Positions 1-10,708 of a stretch of DNA of 64,000 nucleotides are shown in pieces. Numbering within the stretch: position 1 is the first letter of the stretch; each line of letters begins with the position of its first letter. A program made the translations under genes and the position numbers. Source of the DNA: Polynucleobacter necessarius. GTDB taxonomy: Bacteria; Pseudomonadota; Gammaproteobacteria; Burkholderiales; Burkholderiaceae. The DNA lies in the NCBI RefSeq assembly GCF_900095215.1, contig NZ_LT606949.1, forward strand, positions 775,860-839,859, given 5' to 3'. A model generated the notes under the pieces. It saw only the letters and a list, made by a program, of their open reading frames with translations, searched no databases and was not told the DNA's origin.

Positions 1-469
1 CATAGCCGCTAAGTAAACCTTGTTCGACTGGAATCATCAGGAATTGACCAAATGATCCAGCTGCCGCAGCAATGCCCATTGACCAAACTCTTTTTTCTGC
101 GGGAACATTGCGACCTAGAATTCCGTAGACCATGCTGTAGGTTGTTGCTGTTTGCGCCAAGCCGATCAACAGACCGCCCGCTAAGGTGAAGTTCATGACA
201 TCGGAAGAGATGGCCATGCCCATCAACCCAAGCGCATACAAAATTCCACCGGCAACTATGATTTTGAAAGCGCCATAGCGATCAGCCAGGGCGCCAGTAA
301 CGGGTTGCACTGCGACCCAGATCAGATTCTGTAGGGCAATTGTTAAAGCAAAGGTTTCGCGACCCCAGCCATTGGCTGAAGTGATGGGTAGATTAAAAAG
401 ACCAAAACCATGGCAAATGCCCATGGATAGAGTCACCATGAGTCCATCGTAGATGAGGACCTGTCGCAT
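1..469 (-). CDS. MFS transporter, C-terminus outside window
   Basis: The reverse strand reads without a stop from an ATG at 469 to the window edge, about 156 codons. The product is hydrophobic. It has an N-terminal helix, then the loop motif GALADRYGAFK (the MFS loop 2-3 signature, GxxADRxG) near residues 59-69, and further Gly/Ala-rich membrane segments. This identifies a major facilitator superfamily permease of inner-membrane type. It lies just downstream of, and in the same direction as, a CaiB/BaiF CoA-transferase, so an organic-acid substrate is plausible but only inferred. Whether the rest of the gene is intact cannot be seen. Confidence 0.75.
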   Translation of the reverse strand, partial: MRQVLIYDGLMVTLSMGICHGFGLFNLPITSANGWGRETFALTIALQNLIWVAVQPVTGALADRYGAFKIIVAGGILYALGLMGMAISSDVMNFTLAGGLLIGLAQTATTYSMVYGILGRNVPAEKRVWSMGIAAAAGSFGQFLMIPVEQGLLSGY

Positions 470-507
470 AGAGAGGCCGAGTTTGGTACTTTGCTGGCTG
501 ATGGTTA

Positions 508-1729
508 TTAGATGATTTCTTTGCTTCGCAATGCTTCAATAGCCTTGGCATCGAGCTTGAGGCGCTCATGCAAAATTTCTTCGGTATGTTGACCGAGCAT
601 TGGTGGTGCCATGCGCACTTCTGTAGGCGTCTTTGATAAACGCATAGGACTGGCTACTAATTTCATAGTGCCTACAGTGGGGTGTGGAACATCGATTTGC
701 ACACCACGATGTTTGACTTGCTCGTTTTCAAAAACTTCTTTGAAATTATTGGTTGGTCCACAAGGAACATTCGCTTGTTCGAACAGCTTGATCCACTCAC
801 TCTTGGATTTCTTGCGAGTCATCTGCTCTAAAAGCGGTATCAGTTGCTTGCGATGCTCGACGCGCAAAGGATTTGAAAAAAAGAGGGGGTTATCGGCTAA
901 ATGCGCTTCACCGCCCGCAATGACAAAATGCCTAAATTGGCCATCATTTCCTGCACCAAACAATCATCCAGCCATCCGAAGTGGGAAAGGTTTGGTAAGG
1001 GACGATGATCGGAGAAGCATTGCCCCAGCGCTTTGGCACTTCACCTGAGGTGAGATAGGCGCTGGAGACGTTTGCCATGACCGCTACCTTGGGATCAAGC
1101 AAAGACATAACAATGTATTGACCTTCGCCAGTGTGGTCACGATGGACTATGGCTGCCAGAATCGCGGTTCTGGCATACATGCCGGTGAAGATATCCGCAA
1201 TCGCCACCCCTGATTTTTGTGGACTAGCTCCAGGAAAGTCATCAACCTCACCAGTAACGCTCATAAAGCCACCCATGCTTTGAATAATAAAATCGTAGCC
1301 AGGGTGATGTGCATACGGTCCGGTTTGACCAAAGCCTGTGATGGAGCAATAGACTAGGTCGGGCTTCACCTTGTTACGGATTTCATAGTCGATGCCGTAC
1401 TTGGCTAGGTCGCCAACTTTATAATTTTCGATCACCACATCCGATTCGGCGGTTAGTTGGCGAATGAGTTCCTGGCCCTCAGGTTTGGCAATGTCGACCG
1501 TAATTGAGCGTTTATTGCGGTTAATGCAAATACAGTAGGCATATCCTTCTGTTTCATGGCCATTGGAGTCTTTGGCGAAAGGAGGCCCCCAATGGCGGGT
1601 GTCATCCCCAACTACCGGTCTTTCAACTTTGATGACGTCCGCACCCAAATCCGCTAGATTTTGAGCGCACCAAGGACCAGCCAAGACGCGGCTAAGGTCT
1701 AAAAAACGAATATGACTTAAGGCTCCCAT
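508..1729 (-). pseudogene. CaiB/BaiF family CoA-transferase, frameshifted
   Basis: Two reverse-strand reading frames together give one roughly 405-residue class III CoA-transferase, an enzyme family that moves CoA between organic acids. The first piece (1729 to 944) starts MGALSHIRFLDLSRVLAGPW and carries the family's typical N-terminal ADVIKVERP and later DFIIQSMGGFMSVTG segments. The second piece (963 to 508) continues after GWMIV with GAGNDGQFRHF. The break is an extra T in a TTT run (AAA on the + strand at about 958-960). Without it the frames join perfectly. The window-edge MFS gene follows 38 bases downstream and may have been its transporter. The substrate is unknown. Confidence 0.88.
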
Positions 1730-1808
1730 CTCTTGATTTTGGCATTAATGACAGGGGAATTCCCGAACAATTCAGTCTAGAGTTCAGACATGACTACAAT
1801 TTGCGCGC

Positions 1809-3797
1809 ATGGTTACCCGTAAAACTTCCGAATACAGCGAATCGTCAATTCAGGTCCTAAAAGGGCTGGAACCAGTCCGTCAGCGGCCTGGAATGTACAC
1901 CCGCACCGACAATCCTCTCCACATCATTCAGGAGGTGCTCGATAACGCTTCTGATGAGGCTTTTGGGGGATTTGGTAAGCAAATCATCGTCACAATGCAT
2001 ACCGATGGCAGTGTGAGTGTTGAGGACGATGGCCGCGGGATTCCGGTGGGTATGCATCCTACCGAGAAGTTGCCGGTGGTTGAAATCGTTTTCACCCAAT
2101 TGCATGCTGGCGGTAAGTTTGAAAAAGGCACAGGTGGCGCCTACGCATTCTCAGGCGGTTTGCACGGTGTTGGTGTTTCGGTAACCAATGCATTATCTAA
2201 GAGGCTCGAAGTAACCGTTTGGCGTGATGGCCAAATGTCCACATTAACCTTTGCCGATGGCAAGGTGATTAAAAAACTAAAATCGATTGCCTCTTCAAAA
2301 GAAGACAAGTCACACGGCACACGCGTACGCGCCTGGCCGGATGGCAAATACTTTGATAGTTCAGCTATTCCGATGCCTGAGCTTATACGCTTATTGCGCT
2401 CTAAGGCGGTTCTATTGCCCGGTGTCAAAGTTACCCTGATCCAAGAGAAAAGTGGCGATACCCAAACTTGGCAATATGCCGAAGGCCTGCGTGGCTACTT
2501 AAATGAAGCTATCGCACAGGCTGGACACGGCGTAGAGGTGATTCCACCATTTGCAGGTGAGCAATACGCCACTGGCACTGGGGATGATGATTCCTTTGCT
2601 GAAGGTGAGGGCGCGGCTTGGGTGGTTTGCTGGACCGAAGATGGCGCGCCAGTGCGAGAGAGTTATGTGAACTTGATTCCGACTCCCGCTGGCGGTACAC
2701 ATGAAAGTGGTTTGCGTGAAGGCCTATTCAATGCGGTTAATGGCTTTATCGAAATGCATGCTCTGCAACCAAAGGGTGTGAAATTAATGCCAGAGGATGT
2801 GTTTGCCCGCGCATCTTTCATCTTGTCTGCAAAGGTTTTAGATCCACAATTCCAGGGTCAGATTAAAGAGCGCCTCAATTCTCGTGATGCGGTACGTTTA
2901 GTTTCTGGCTATGTTAAATCTGCTTTAGAGCTCTTGCTTAATCAGCACGTTGATTATGGGCGCAAGTTAGCGGATCTCGTCATTAAACAGGCCCAGGAAA
3001 GAACTCGCGCCGGCCAAAAAGTCGAGAAGAAAAAATCTTCTGGTGTAGCGGTTCTACCGGGCAAGTTGACCGATTGTGAAAGTCAAGATATCGGCATGAA
3101 CGAAATCTTCCTCGTGGAGGGGGACTCAGCAGGCGGCTCGGCCAAAATGGGCCGCAATAAGGAATATCAAGCCATTCTGCCTTTGCGTGGCAAAGTCCTT
3201 AATACCTGGGAAGCCGAGCGAGATCGCTTGTTTGCCAATAATGAAGTGCATGACATCGCAGTGGCGATTGGCGTTGATCCACACGGTCCGAATGAGAATC
3301 CTGATCTATCGAATTTGCGTTACGGCAAGGTTTGCATTCTTTCTGATGCGGACGTCGATGGCGCGCATATTCAGGTTTTACTCTTGACGCTGTTCTATAA
3401 GCATTTCCCTAAATTAATTGAGTTGGGTCATGTGCATATTTCGAGGCCCCCTCTATTTAGAGTAGATGCACCGGCACGCGGCAAGAAGCCGGCGCAAAAG
3501 ATTTACGCCTTGGATGCTAGCGAACTGCAAGCGATTGAAGATAAGTTACGCAAAGATGGCATTAAAGAAACTGCTTGGCAGATCTCCCGCTTTAAAGGTT
3601 TAGGTGAAATGAGTGCAGAGCAACTGTGGGATACAACCTTAAATCCTGATACACGCCGTTTATTCCCGGTGACCCTAGGCGCTTGGACTGAAGACGAAAC
3701 ATTTAAAACAATGGATATGTTGATGGGTAAGTCTGAATCTGGGGCCCGTCGTGATTGGCTCGAAGAACGTGGCAATGAAGTAGAGGCTGATATCTAA
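1809..3797 (+). CDS. parE: DNA topoisomerase IV subunit B
   Basis: This is the ATPase subunit of topoisomerase IV, which decatenates daughter chromosomes. At 662 residues it is close to the family length (about 630-660). The GHKL ATPase motifs are visible: [13 protein letters not shown] (about 42-54), [12 protein letters not shown] (about 73-84) and [15 protein letters not shown] (about 117-131). The C-terminal Toprim domain has [10 protein letters not shown] (about 437-446) and DADVDGAHI (about 513-521). The stop codon overlaps the ATG of parC by one base (TAATG), so the two subunits are probably co-translated. The start ATG fits the usual MVTRK-type N-terminus. GyrB is the only serious alternative. 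The immediate partner and the spacing of the Toprim motifs favour ParE. Confidence 0.96.
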   Translation: MVTRKTSEYSESSIQVLKGLEPVRQRPGMYTRTDNPLHIIQEVLDNASDEAFGGFGKQIIVTMHTDGSVSVEDDGRGIPVGMHPTEKLPVVEIVFTQLHAGGKFEKGTGGAYAFSGGLHGVGVSVTNALSKRLEVTVWRDGQMSTLTFADGKVIKKLKSIASSKEDKSHGTRVRAWPDGKYFDSSAIPMPELIRLLRSKAVLLPGVKVTLIQEKSGDTQTWQYAEGLRGYLNEAIAQAGHGVEVIPPFAGEQYATGTGDDDSFAEGEGAAWVVCWTEDGAPVRESYVNLIPTPAGGTHESGLREGLFNAVNGFIEMHALQPKGVKLMPEDVFARASFILSAKVLDPQFQGQIKERLNSRDAVRLVSGYVKSALELLLNQHVDYGRKLADLVIKQAQERTRAGQKVEKKKSSGVAVLPGKLTDCESQDIGMNEIFLVEGDSAGGSAKMGRNKEYQAILPLRGKVLNTWEAERDRLFANNEVHDIAVAIGVDPHGPNENPDLSNLRYGKVCILSDADVDGAHIQVLLLTLFYKHFPKLIELGHVHISRPPLFRVDAPARGKKPAQKIYALDASELQAIEDKLRKDGIKETAWQISRFKGLGEMSAEQLWDTTLNPDTRRLFPVTLGAWTEDETFKTMDMLMGKSESGARRDWLEERGNEVEADI

Positions 3798-6244
3798 TGA
3801 CTACTAAAAAGACTCTTGGAAAAAACACTCCAGCCGATCAGGCGGATTTATTATCCAATCCGATTGAAATGGACGTTGTTGAGGTAGATGAAGCGCCAGT
3901 AATAGCGGCATCATCGAATGGTGGATCAGGCAATCACGATCCTAAAACCATTGATCTGAACGAAGACGGCAAAGACAGCTTAACCCTCGCTGTCTACGCA
4001 GAACGTGCCTATTTAGATTACGCCATTAGCGTTGTTAAAGGCCGCGCATTGCCAGATATTGCTGATGGCCAGAAGCCAGTTCAGCGCCGCATCTTATTCT
4101 CCATGAGTGAGATGGGTCTGCGTGCTGATGCCAAACCAGTAAAAAGCGCTCGTGTAGTGGGTGATGTGCTTGGTAAGTTCCATCCGCATGGCGACCAATC
4201 CGCTTACGACGCTTTAGTACGCTTAGCGCAAAGTTTCTCATTGCGTTATCCATTGATCGATGGTCAAGGAAACTTCGGTTCTCGTGATGGCGATGGCGCG
4301 GCAGCAATGCGTTATACCGAGGCACGTTTGACCAAGATCGCTAGCTTGCTCTTAAGTGAGATTGATGAAGGTACGGTGGATTTCGCACCAAACTATGATG
4401 GTTCATTCCAAGAACCTAAATTGTTGCCAGCACGTCTTCCATTTGTGTTGCTCAATGGCGCTTCTGGTATTGCAGTGGGTATGGCAACCGAAATTCCTTC
4501 ACATAACTTGCGTGAAGTAGCCTCTGCAGCTGTGGCTCTCATGAAGTCTCCTAAAATGAGCACTGCAGAGTTGCTCGAAATAATGCCTGGCCCTGACTAT
4601 CCGGGTGGCGGACAAATTATTTCTTCTGCCGCGGAAATCGCGCAAATTTATGAAGTGGGGCGCGGCAGCATTAAGGTGCGCGCGCGTTGGTCTATCGAAG
4701 AACTGGCTCGTGGACAATGGCAGATTGTTGTGAATGAATTGCCACCGGCAACCTCATCTCAACGCGTCTTACAAGAGATTGAGGAGATTACGAATCCGAA
4801 GGTGAAGGTTGGTAAAAAGACCTTAACACCAGAACAAAATAACCTCAAATCGACTATTTTGAATGTGCTCGATGGCGTGCGCGACGAGTCCAGCAAGGAT
4901 GCCGCGGTGCGCTTGGTCTTTGAGCCCAAGAGCAAGAATATCGACGTGAATGAGTTCGTCAATCTATTATTGGCTCACACTTCACTGGAGTCCAATGCGC
5001 CAATGAATTTGGTGATGATTGGCAACGATGGGCGTCCACGTCAAAAGGGCTTGAAAGAAATTCTCTCCGAGTGGATTGCGTTTAGGGTGGCTACAGTTAC
5101 TCGCAGAACGGAGCATCGTTTGGGTAAAGTAAAAGACCGCATGCATATCTTGGAAGGACGTTTAACCGTTCTTCTGAATATTGATAAAGTCATTAAGATT
5201 ATTCGCAATAGCGATGAACCCAAAGCGGATTTGATCAAAGAGTTCAAACTAAGTGATCGTCAGGCCGAAGATATTCTGGATATTCGTTTGCGTCAGTTGG
5301 CTCGCTTAGAAGGCATTAAGATTGAGCAAGAGTTGAAAGAGTTCAAGTCTGAACGTGATGATTTAGAAGGTTTATTGCAAAGCGACACCGTCTTGCGTAA
5401 GCGCATCATTAAAGAGATCGAATCCGACATGAAGGATTTCGGACATGATCGTCGTACTCTGATTCAAGAAGACAAACGCGCTGTAGCTGAGACTAAAGTC
5501 ATTGATGAGCCGGTAACGGTAATTGTTTCTCAAAAAGGCTGGGTACGTGTACGTCAAGGCCATGAACACGACCCAACTCAATTTAGCTTTAAAACTGGCG
5601 ATGCTTTGTACGCCACTTTTGAGGTGAGGACAGTTGACGTGATCCAAGGCTTTGGCAGCGATGGTCGTGTCTACACTGTTCCTGTTAGCGAATTGCCCGG
5701 AGCCCGTGGCGATGGATCTCCTTTGACTCGTTTTGTGAATTTGGCCGCTGGGTCGCAGATGGTTGCCTACTACGCGGGACAACCTGATGACTTGGTCTTG
5801 CTTTCTACAAAAGCGGGTTATGGTTTCTTGGTTAATGTTGCGGACATGAGTACTCGTAATAAGGCGGGCAAATCATTCTTAAGTATCGATGCCAAAGTTC
5901 CTGGTGATGCGCCATTAGGTGCCGCTAAGGTGAAAGTGGGTATGAAACAAGTTGCCTGCTTATCTGAAGCCTCTAAATTACTAGTCTTCCCATTGGATGA
6001 AATTAAACGTCTGCCAACGGGTGGCAAAGGCGTCATTCTGATGGGCTTGGACGATAAGGAGTTTTTAGCTTCCGCTATAGCGGTAGGGTCTGATGGGGCT
6101 ACTTATTCAGGGTCTGGTCGTTCGGGCAAGCCTACTGAGCTCAGTTTAGACGCGAAAACCTTAAAGTCATTTGCGGGCAACCGTGCACGTAAGGGGCATT
6201 TTGTTGAGCCACGTTTGAAAGATGCGAAGCTAAAAGCAAATTAA
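3797..6244 (+). CDS. parC: DNA topoisomerase IV subunit A
   Basis: This is the DNA-cleaving subunit of topoisomerase IV. It has 815 residues, with an N-terminal acidic extension of about 50 residues before the conserved [19 protein letters not shown] start of the breakage-reunion domain. The catalytic tyrosine sits in [11 protein letters not shown] (Tyr about 173). A coiled-coil region (about 430-540, rich in KE/RE) and a C-terminal beta-pinwheel region follow. It directly overlaps parE by one base. It converges on the xdhC remnant with only about 15 bases between the two stop codons, and no obvious terminator is seen there. The gene is intact, unlike its downstream neighbour. Confidence 0.96.
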   Translation: MTTKKTLGKNTPADQADLLSNPIEMDVVEVDEAPVIAASSNGGSGNHDPKTIDLNEDGKDSLTLAVYAERAYLDYAISVVKGRALPDIADGQKPVQRRILFSMSEMGLRADAKPVKSARVVGDVLGKFHPHGDQSAYDALVRLAQSFSLRYPLIDGQGNFGSRDGDGAAAMRYTEARLTKIASLLLSEIDEGTVDFAPNYDGSFQEPKLLPARLPFVLLNGASGIAVGMATEIPSHNLREVASAAVALMKSPKMSTAELLEIMPGPDYPGGGQIISSAAEIAQIYEVGRGSIKVRARWSIEELARGQWQIVVNELPPATSSQRVLQEIEEITNPKVKVGKKTLTPEQNNLKSTILNVLDGVRDESSKDAAVRLVFEPKSKNIDVNEFVNLLLAHTSLESNAPMNLVMIGNDGRPRQKGLKEILSEWIAFRVATVTRRTEHRLGKVKDRMHILEGRLTVLLNIDKVIKIIRNSDEPKADLIKEFKLSDRQAEDILDIRLRQLARLEGIKIEQELKEFKSERDDLEGLLQSDTVLRKRIIKEIESDMKDFGHDRRTLIQEDKRAVAETKVIDEPVTVIVSQKGWVRVRQGHEHDPTQFSFKTGDALYATFEVRTVDVIQGFGSDGRVYTVPVSELPGARGDGSPLTRFVNLAAGSQMVAYYAGQPDDLVLLSTKAGYGFLVNVADMSTRNKAGKSFLSIDAKVPGDAPLGAAKVKVGMKQVACLSEASKLLVFPLDEIKRLPTGGKGVILMGLDDKEFLASAIAVGSDGATYSGSGRSGKPTELSLDAKTLKSFAGNRARKGHFVEPRLKDAKLKAN

Positions 6245-6259
6245 CTTACTTAATTTGAC

Positions 6260-7219
6260 TTAGTTTTTCTTCGGAACACTTAGGCCGTATTTAACAGCAA
6301 TCACTTCCGTCAGAATCGATATTGCGATTTCTGGTGGAGTGAGGGCGCCAATAGACAGACCAACATGGCCGTGCAACTTTTCTACTTGCTCTTGGTTAAC
6401 ATCAAACTCTAGTAAGCGCTCTTTGCGTTTCTGGGTATTTTTGCGGCTTCCTAGTGCGCCAACATAGAAGACTGGTGATTTCAGTGCCTCCATTAAAGCC
6501 ATGTCATCAAGCTTGGGATCGTGCGTCAAGGCAACTACAGCGGTGTGAGCATCTACGCCAATCTCGAGCAAGACATCATCTGGCATGCCCTTAACAAACG
6601 TAATATCTTCGCGATGCAGCCCTTCCGCATACTCTTCGCGGGGATCGATGACGATTACTTCAACATCAGAGGCCAGCGCAAAATCAGCTGTGTATCAGGA
6701 AAGTTGTCCAGCACCAATGATGATCATGCGCCAGCGTGGACCATAAGTAGTTTGCATTTCTTGCTCGGTGCAAATAAATTCATCGCTACGTTCACCAAAG
6801 TTAAGGGTGGATTTGCCATTAGATAGATTGACGGAGCGACGCGTCATTTGATGCGCAGAAATATTCTCTAGCAGCTTTTCAAGAACGGGTAATTCAGGTT
6901 TGGGTTCCACTAAGAGTCGAAGTGTGCCGCCGCAAGACAAGCCAAAATGTGCGGCCTCTTGTTGGATTACACCATACACAACCATCTCAGGGGTGCTGCG
7001 CGTCAGGATTGCAGATTGCACCCGACGAATGAGGTCATCCTCAACGCAGCCGCCCGATACCGAGCCGGCAACTTGTCCATCAGATCTAATCGCAAGCCAT
7101 GAACCAACAGGGCGTTGGGCTGACCCCCAAGTCTGAGCCACGGTCGCAATCGCTACGGGTTGGCCAGACTTGAGCCATTCAACTGCGGATTTGAGGACGC
7201 TTACATCGGTGCTATTCAT
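6260..7219 (-). pseudogene. xdhC: XdhC-type molybdenum hydroxylase accessory protein, nonsense mutation
   Basis: XdhC-family proteins load sulfurated molybdenum cofactor into xanthine dehydrogenase or related hydroxylases. The reading frame is continuous from the ATG at 7219 to a TAA at 6260 (about 319 codons), except for one in-frame TGA at 6697-6695, just after IIIGAGQLS. CGA is the likely original codon. Visible features are the N-terminal XdhC/CoxI domain (VAIATVAQTWGSAQRPVGSW, SGGCVED) and the C-terminal Rossmann-like part (VIVIDPREEYAEGLH, YVGALGSRKN). A broken MobA-like nucleotidyltransferase is divergently placed 53 bases away. Both parts of this cofactor system are therefore dead here. 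Confidence 0.9.
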
Positions 7220-7272
7220 GCCGTATTTTCTTTTGCTAATACTTTTGCCAATAATTAATTATTATCACTCTA

Positions 7273-7940
7273 ATGACTAATGTAGGTGAATCCCTCAAAA
7301 ACCCAAAATTGCGCTTAGCCATCCTATTGCTGGCTGCGGGTGAGGGTAGTCGTTTGGGTTGTCATCCAAAAGCTCTACTAATGGTGGAGATACCTTATTA
7401 AAGCGTTTCTTTCATTCAATACAGGCCTTAAGCCCTGTGGAGACTTTGATGGTCACCGGATTTTACTCTGAAAAAATTGATGCGGAAATCAATTTACTAA
7501 GGTCGGTTATGGCAGCCCCAATAGCCTTGCTCAAAAACCCCCATCCAGAACTTGGTCAGTTTTCCTCTGTCAGGCTCGGTCTTGAATCACTGCGATCTGA
7601 CTATGACGTTTTGATAATTGCTTTATGCGATCAACTCAATATTGGTAGAGTAGAGCTTGAATCTTTGTTAGAAAAATTTACTCAATTAACTAAAGAAGAA
7701 AACGCAAAGCAAGAGATCGTATTGCCGATTGTCAAAGGACAAAGAGGCAATCCAGGGTTATGTTCCAAAAAGGTGCTTGAGCAAATTTTGGAGATTCCCG
7801 GAGTGGCCTGCAGGTCTTATATGGACAAGCATCCAGAGCTGGTAAACGCAGTTGTTACCGAAAATGAGGCTTATGTATTGGATGTCGATACACAGGCCGA
7901 CATCCAAAAATTGGGGCTTGATCCGATCGAATCGGTTTAA
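7273..7940 (+). pseudogene. MobA/MocA-like molybdopterin nucleotidyltransferase, frameshifted
   Basis: The true N-terminus is in a different frame from the longer open frame. ATG at 7273 gives MTNVGESLKNPKLRLAIL and then the nucleotide-binding signature LLLAAGEGSRLGCHPKALL. It stops at TAA about 7378-7397. The second frame resumes with GGDTLLKRFFHSIQALSP and runs to 7940. The two frames differ as if one base was lost near 7375-7385. Homologues in this family (MobA, MocA, YgfJ) transfer CMP or GMP to molybdopterin. The location beside a dead xdhC supports that role. About 222 codons in total, normal for the family. Confidence 0.82.
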
Positions 7941-7949
7941 AAGAATAAA

Positions 7950-8408
7950 TTAAATCTCAGCGATTAATTCAATTTCAACACAGGCGCCCAGAGGAATTTG
8001 CGCAACGCCAAAAGCGCTACGAGCATGTTTACCAGCGTCACCAAATACTTCAAAGAGTAATTCGGAGCAGCCATTTACAACCAAGTGTTGTTCGGTGTAG
8101 TTTTCAGTAGAGTTGACTAGGCCCATAACCTTAACAATGTGTTTTACTTTGTCTAAAGAACCAAGGTGATTTTGTAAAGTCGCAATCAAATCGATTGCGA
8201 TAGAGCGTGCGGCGGCCCTACCGGTTTCGCTATCCATGTCTTTGCCTAGCTTTCCAACCCAAGGCTTGCCATCGCGTTTAGCAATGTGACCAGAAAGAAA
8301 AACAGTATTGCCTGTAGTTGCTGCCATCACATAAGCGGCGGCCGGAGGTCCTGGGGGTGGCAAATCAATTCCAAGGGTTTTAAGGCGTTCGCTAATGTTT
8401 ATAGTCAT
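7950..8408 (-). CDS. RidA/YjgF family protein
   Basis: The 152-residue product resembles the larger RidA-like subgroup (about 150 residues) rather than classic RidA (about 128). RidA proteins deaminate reactive enamine/imine intermediates, but this subgroup is not well characterised. Conserved segments are FLSGHIAKRDGKPWVGKLGK, then RAAARSIAIDLIATLQNHLG, VKVMGLVNSTENYTEQHLVV, and the C-terminal ARSAFGVAQIPLGACVEIE, which contains the conserved Arg of the active cleft. It is convergent with the MobA remnant (stop codons about 10 bases apart) and 60 bases downstream of the VWA gene stop. It appears intact. Confidence 0.85.
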   Translation of the reverse strand: MTINISERLKTLGIDLPPPGPPAAAYVMAATTGNTVFLSGHIAKRDGKPWVGKLGKDMDSETGRAAARSIAIDLIATLQNHLGSLDKVKHIVKVMGLVNSTENYTEQHLVVNGCSELLFEVFGDAGKHARSAFGVAQIPLGACVEIELIAEI

Positions 8409-8468
8409 GTTGAATATAGAAAAATGTAAGAAAAAAGGGGGATGAAAACAATCCTGAATGGCTAGATC

Positions 8469-9608
8469 TTACTTGGAAAGTTGGTGCATCGCACTCTCAA
8501 GGCCATTTGAAGTTACGGGATATATGTGGTCTTTCATGAGGTTTTTCATAATGTCGATCGATTGACGGTATTGCCAAATGGACTCAGGCTCAGGATTGAG
8601 CCATGCAAAGTGGGGGAAGTGATCAATTAAGCGATTAATCCAAACTGCGCCAGCTTCTTTATTGTTGTACTCCACAGAGCCATTGGGACTCAAGATTTCA
8701 TAGGGGGACATCGTGGCATCGCCTACAAAAATTAGTTTGTAGTATGGCCTATACTTGTGAATGATGTCTTGAGTTGGCGTAACTTGATCGCGTCTGCGAC
8801 GATTACTTTTCCAGAGATTTTCATAAACGCAGTTATGAAAATAGTAGTGTTCTAGATGTTTAAATTCGGCTTTTGCCGCCGAAAACAATTCAGCAATCCG
8901 CTGAATATGATCATCCATGGATCCACCGAAATCCATGAGGAGCAATACCTTCACCTGATTATGGCGTTCAGGGCGGATCTTGATATCCCGCATCCCTGCA
9001 TTGGCAGCAGTTGAATGAATAGTCTTGTCCATATCCAGCTCCAAAGTGGAACCTTCGCGCGCAAAGCGACGCAAACGTCGTAATGCCACTTTAATGTTGC
9101 GAGTGCCTAAAGCTAAATCGCTGCCATAGTCTTTGAATAATTCTCGAGCTTCCCAAAATTTTATGGCGGTGTGATTGCCAGCACTGTCGCCGCCAATGCG
9201 GATACCCTCGGGGTGATAGCCGCTATGTCCAAATGGTGAGGAACCGCCGGCGCCTATCAATTGATTACCGCCACCATGCCACTCTTTTTGCTCTTTTAAA
9301 AGTTCTTCAAGGCGATTTTTGAGAGCGTCCGGACCGCCGAGTTTTTGAATCGCTGCTTTTTCTTCTTCAGTTAATACGCGTTGCAGTTTTTTCTCAAGCC
9401 AGTCCATTGGTATATCTGGCGAGAGCGCGATGATTTGCTCAACCCAATTGAAGTAGCTGCCAAATACTTGATCAAAACGATCAAAATGCTGCTCATCTTT
9501 TACCAAGGCCATGCGGGCAAGTTGATAAAACCCATCGATAGATGGGTTGATAACGCCTGCCTTCAGAGCCTCTAGAAGTGTTAAAAACTCTCGCACTGAG
9601 ACAGGCAC
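8469..9608 (-). CDS. VWA (CoxE-like) domain protein
   Basis: At 379 residues it matches the CoxE-like VWA family, which is usually encoded directly after a MoxR AAA+ ATPase and thought to work with it as a chaperone or metal-insertion pair. The N-terminal half is helical, with a charged region (about 60-115). The C-terminal VWA domain begins near VKVLLLMDFGGSMDDHIQRI (about 216-235), where DxGGS replaces the classic DxSxS MIDAS. A later FVGDATMSPYEI supplies a possible third metal-site residue. The upstream MoxR gene is broken by a nonsense codon, so this protein has probably lost its partner unless another MoxR exists elsewhere. Confidence 0.85.
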   Translation of the reverse strand: MPVSVREFLTLLEALKAGVINPSIDGFYQLARMALVKDEQHFDRFDQVFGSYFNWVEQIIALSPDIPMDWLEKKLQRVLTEEEKAAIQKLGGPDALKNRLEELLKEQKEWHGGGNQLIGAGGSSPFGHSGYHPEGIRIGGDSAGNHTAIKFWEARELFKDYGSDLALGTRNIKVALRRLRRFAREGSTLELDMDKTIHSTAANAGMRDIKIRPERHNQVKVLLLMDFGGSMDDHIQRIAELFSAAKAEFKHLEHYYFHNCVYENLWKSNRRRRDQVTPTQDIIHKYRPYYKLIFVGDATMSPYEILSPNGSVEYNNKEAGAVWINRLIDHFPHFAWLNPEPESIWQYRQSIDIMKNLMKDHIYPVTSNGLESAMHQLSK

Positions 9609-9673
9609 TTTGCCTCCTTCAGATTAAGAAAGAATTAAATCAGCATGGCTGAGTGAGGTAAATGAAACTTGCC

Positions 9674-10543
9674 TTAACGATGATTGCGATTCATCATCAC
9701 TAGGCGCTCAAATAAATGAATATCTTGTGCATTCTTCAGCAAGGCGACATGTAATGGCGGCACCACGATCTTTTCGTCTTGACTGTACAACGCCTCTGGC
9801 GGGCTATCCTCAGCCAATAAGAGTTTTGGCCAGTCTATTAATTCAGATGTAGAGGGCTTCTTTTTCAGTCCTGGCAAAGAGCGTATTTGGTAAAAGGCTT
9901 TGAGGGCTGCATCGAGAAGATCTTGTTTAATGTTGGGGTGGTGAACATCTACGATGCTTTGCATGGTGCCCGCATCTGGGCAAGTGATGTAATGAAAAAA
10001 TCCGCGACGTAAGAAAGCGTCTGGTAACACTTTTTCATTATTCGAGGTGATGATGACAAGAGGGCGGTGCTGTGCTTTAATTAATTCGCGGGTCTCATAT
10101 CCCTAAAACTCCATGCGATCAATTTCGCGTAGCAAGTCGTTCGGAAACTCAATATCAGCCTTATCAATTTCATCAATCAATAGAACTGTTGGCTCATCCG
10201 CTTCGAAGGCTTGCCAAAGTACGTCTTTCACAATGTAGTTGCGGATATCTTTTACTTTTTCATCGCCGAGCTGCGAATCACGCAAGCGACTAACGGCATC
10301 GTATTCATAGAGGCCTTGTTGGGCCTTTGTGGTGGATTTAATATGCCATTGCAAGAGCGGCATCTTCAGGGCGGCTGCCACTTCTTCGGCCAGCATCGTC
10401 TTCCCGGTTCCTGGATCGCCTTTAATTAAAAGTGGACGCTGCAGAGCGATGGCGGCATTTACAGCCAATTTCAGGTCGTCGGTGGCTACGTAGCTTTGGC
10501 TGCCAGAAAAGCGGTTTTTGGCAGGCGAGGTGGTTTTGTTCAT
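9674..10543 (-). pseudogene. MoxR-family AAA+ ATPase, nonsense mutation
   Basis: The frame runs from ATG at 10543 to a stop at 9674 (289 codons), broken once by TAG at 10105-10103. Before the stop lie Walker A GDPGTGKT (residues 42-49) and Walker B VLLIDEID (about 120-127). The frame continues after it with GYETRELIKAQHRPLVIITS and SNNEK, the sensor 1 region, then DAFLRRGFFHYI, where homologues usually have RRCFFHYI. The upstream half alone would lack sensor 1 and the arginine finger, so it is unlikely to work. It lies directly upstream of the intact CoxE-like gene. The substrate of this pair is unknown. Confidence 0.9.
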
Positions 10544-10673
10544 GGCTTAGCTAAAGATAGTGCTGAGTCTAACGTTGTAGTATAGATAAAGGAGGCGAAT
10601 TTTTCAGTGTTTCTACTGATTTTGCTATCCAGAATGGCGGGGAAGGGCATCTGTCCGCTATACTCTTCCAAAA

Positions 10674-10687
10674 TTGATCTAAATCAA
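10674..10687. promoter_or_regulatory. Perfect FNR/ANR-type palindrome before cytochrome genes
   Basis: TTGATCTAAATCAA matches the FNR/CRP-superfamily consensus TTGAT-N4-ATCAA in all ten defined positions. A possible -10 element TATACT lies at 10659-10664. The site would then overlap the transcription start and sit just upstream of the first cytochrome start. That placement suits repression when oxygen is low better than class II activation at -41.5. Whether the organism has an FNR protein is not visible here. Confidence 0.5.
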
Positions 10688-10708
10688 ACCCATTAAATAA
10701 TGATTGCC

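Noticed and set aside
611..1048. 145-residue open frame on the + strand
   Set aside because: It lies antisense to the CaiB remnant, has no ribosome site and no recognisable domain; it is a shadow of the real gene.
10585..10600. AAAGGAGG as a ribosome site of a missed small gene before the cytochromes
   Set aside because: No start codon at suitable distance and no protein-like frame follows before 10700.
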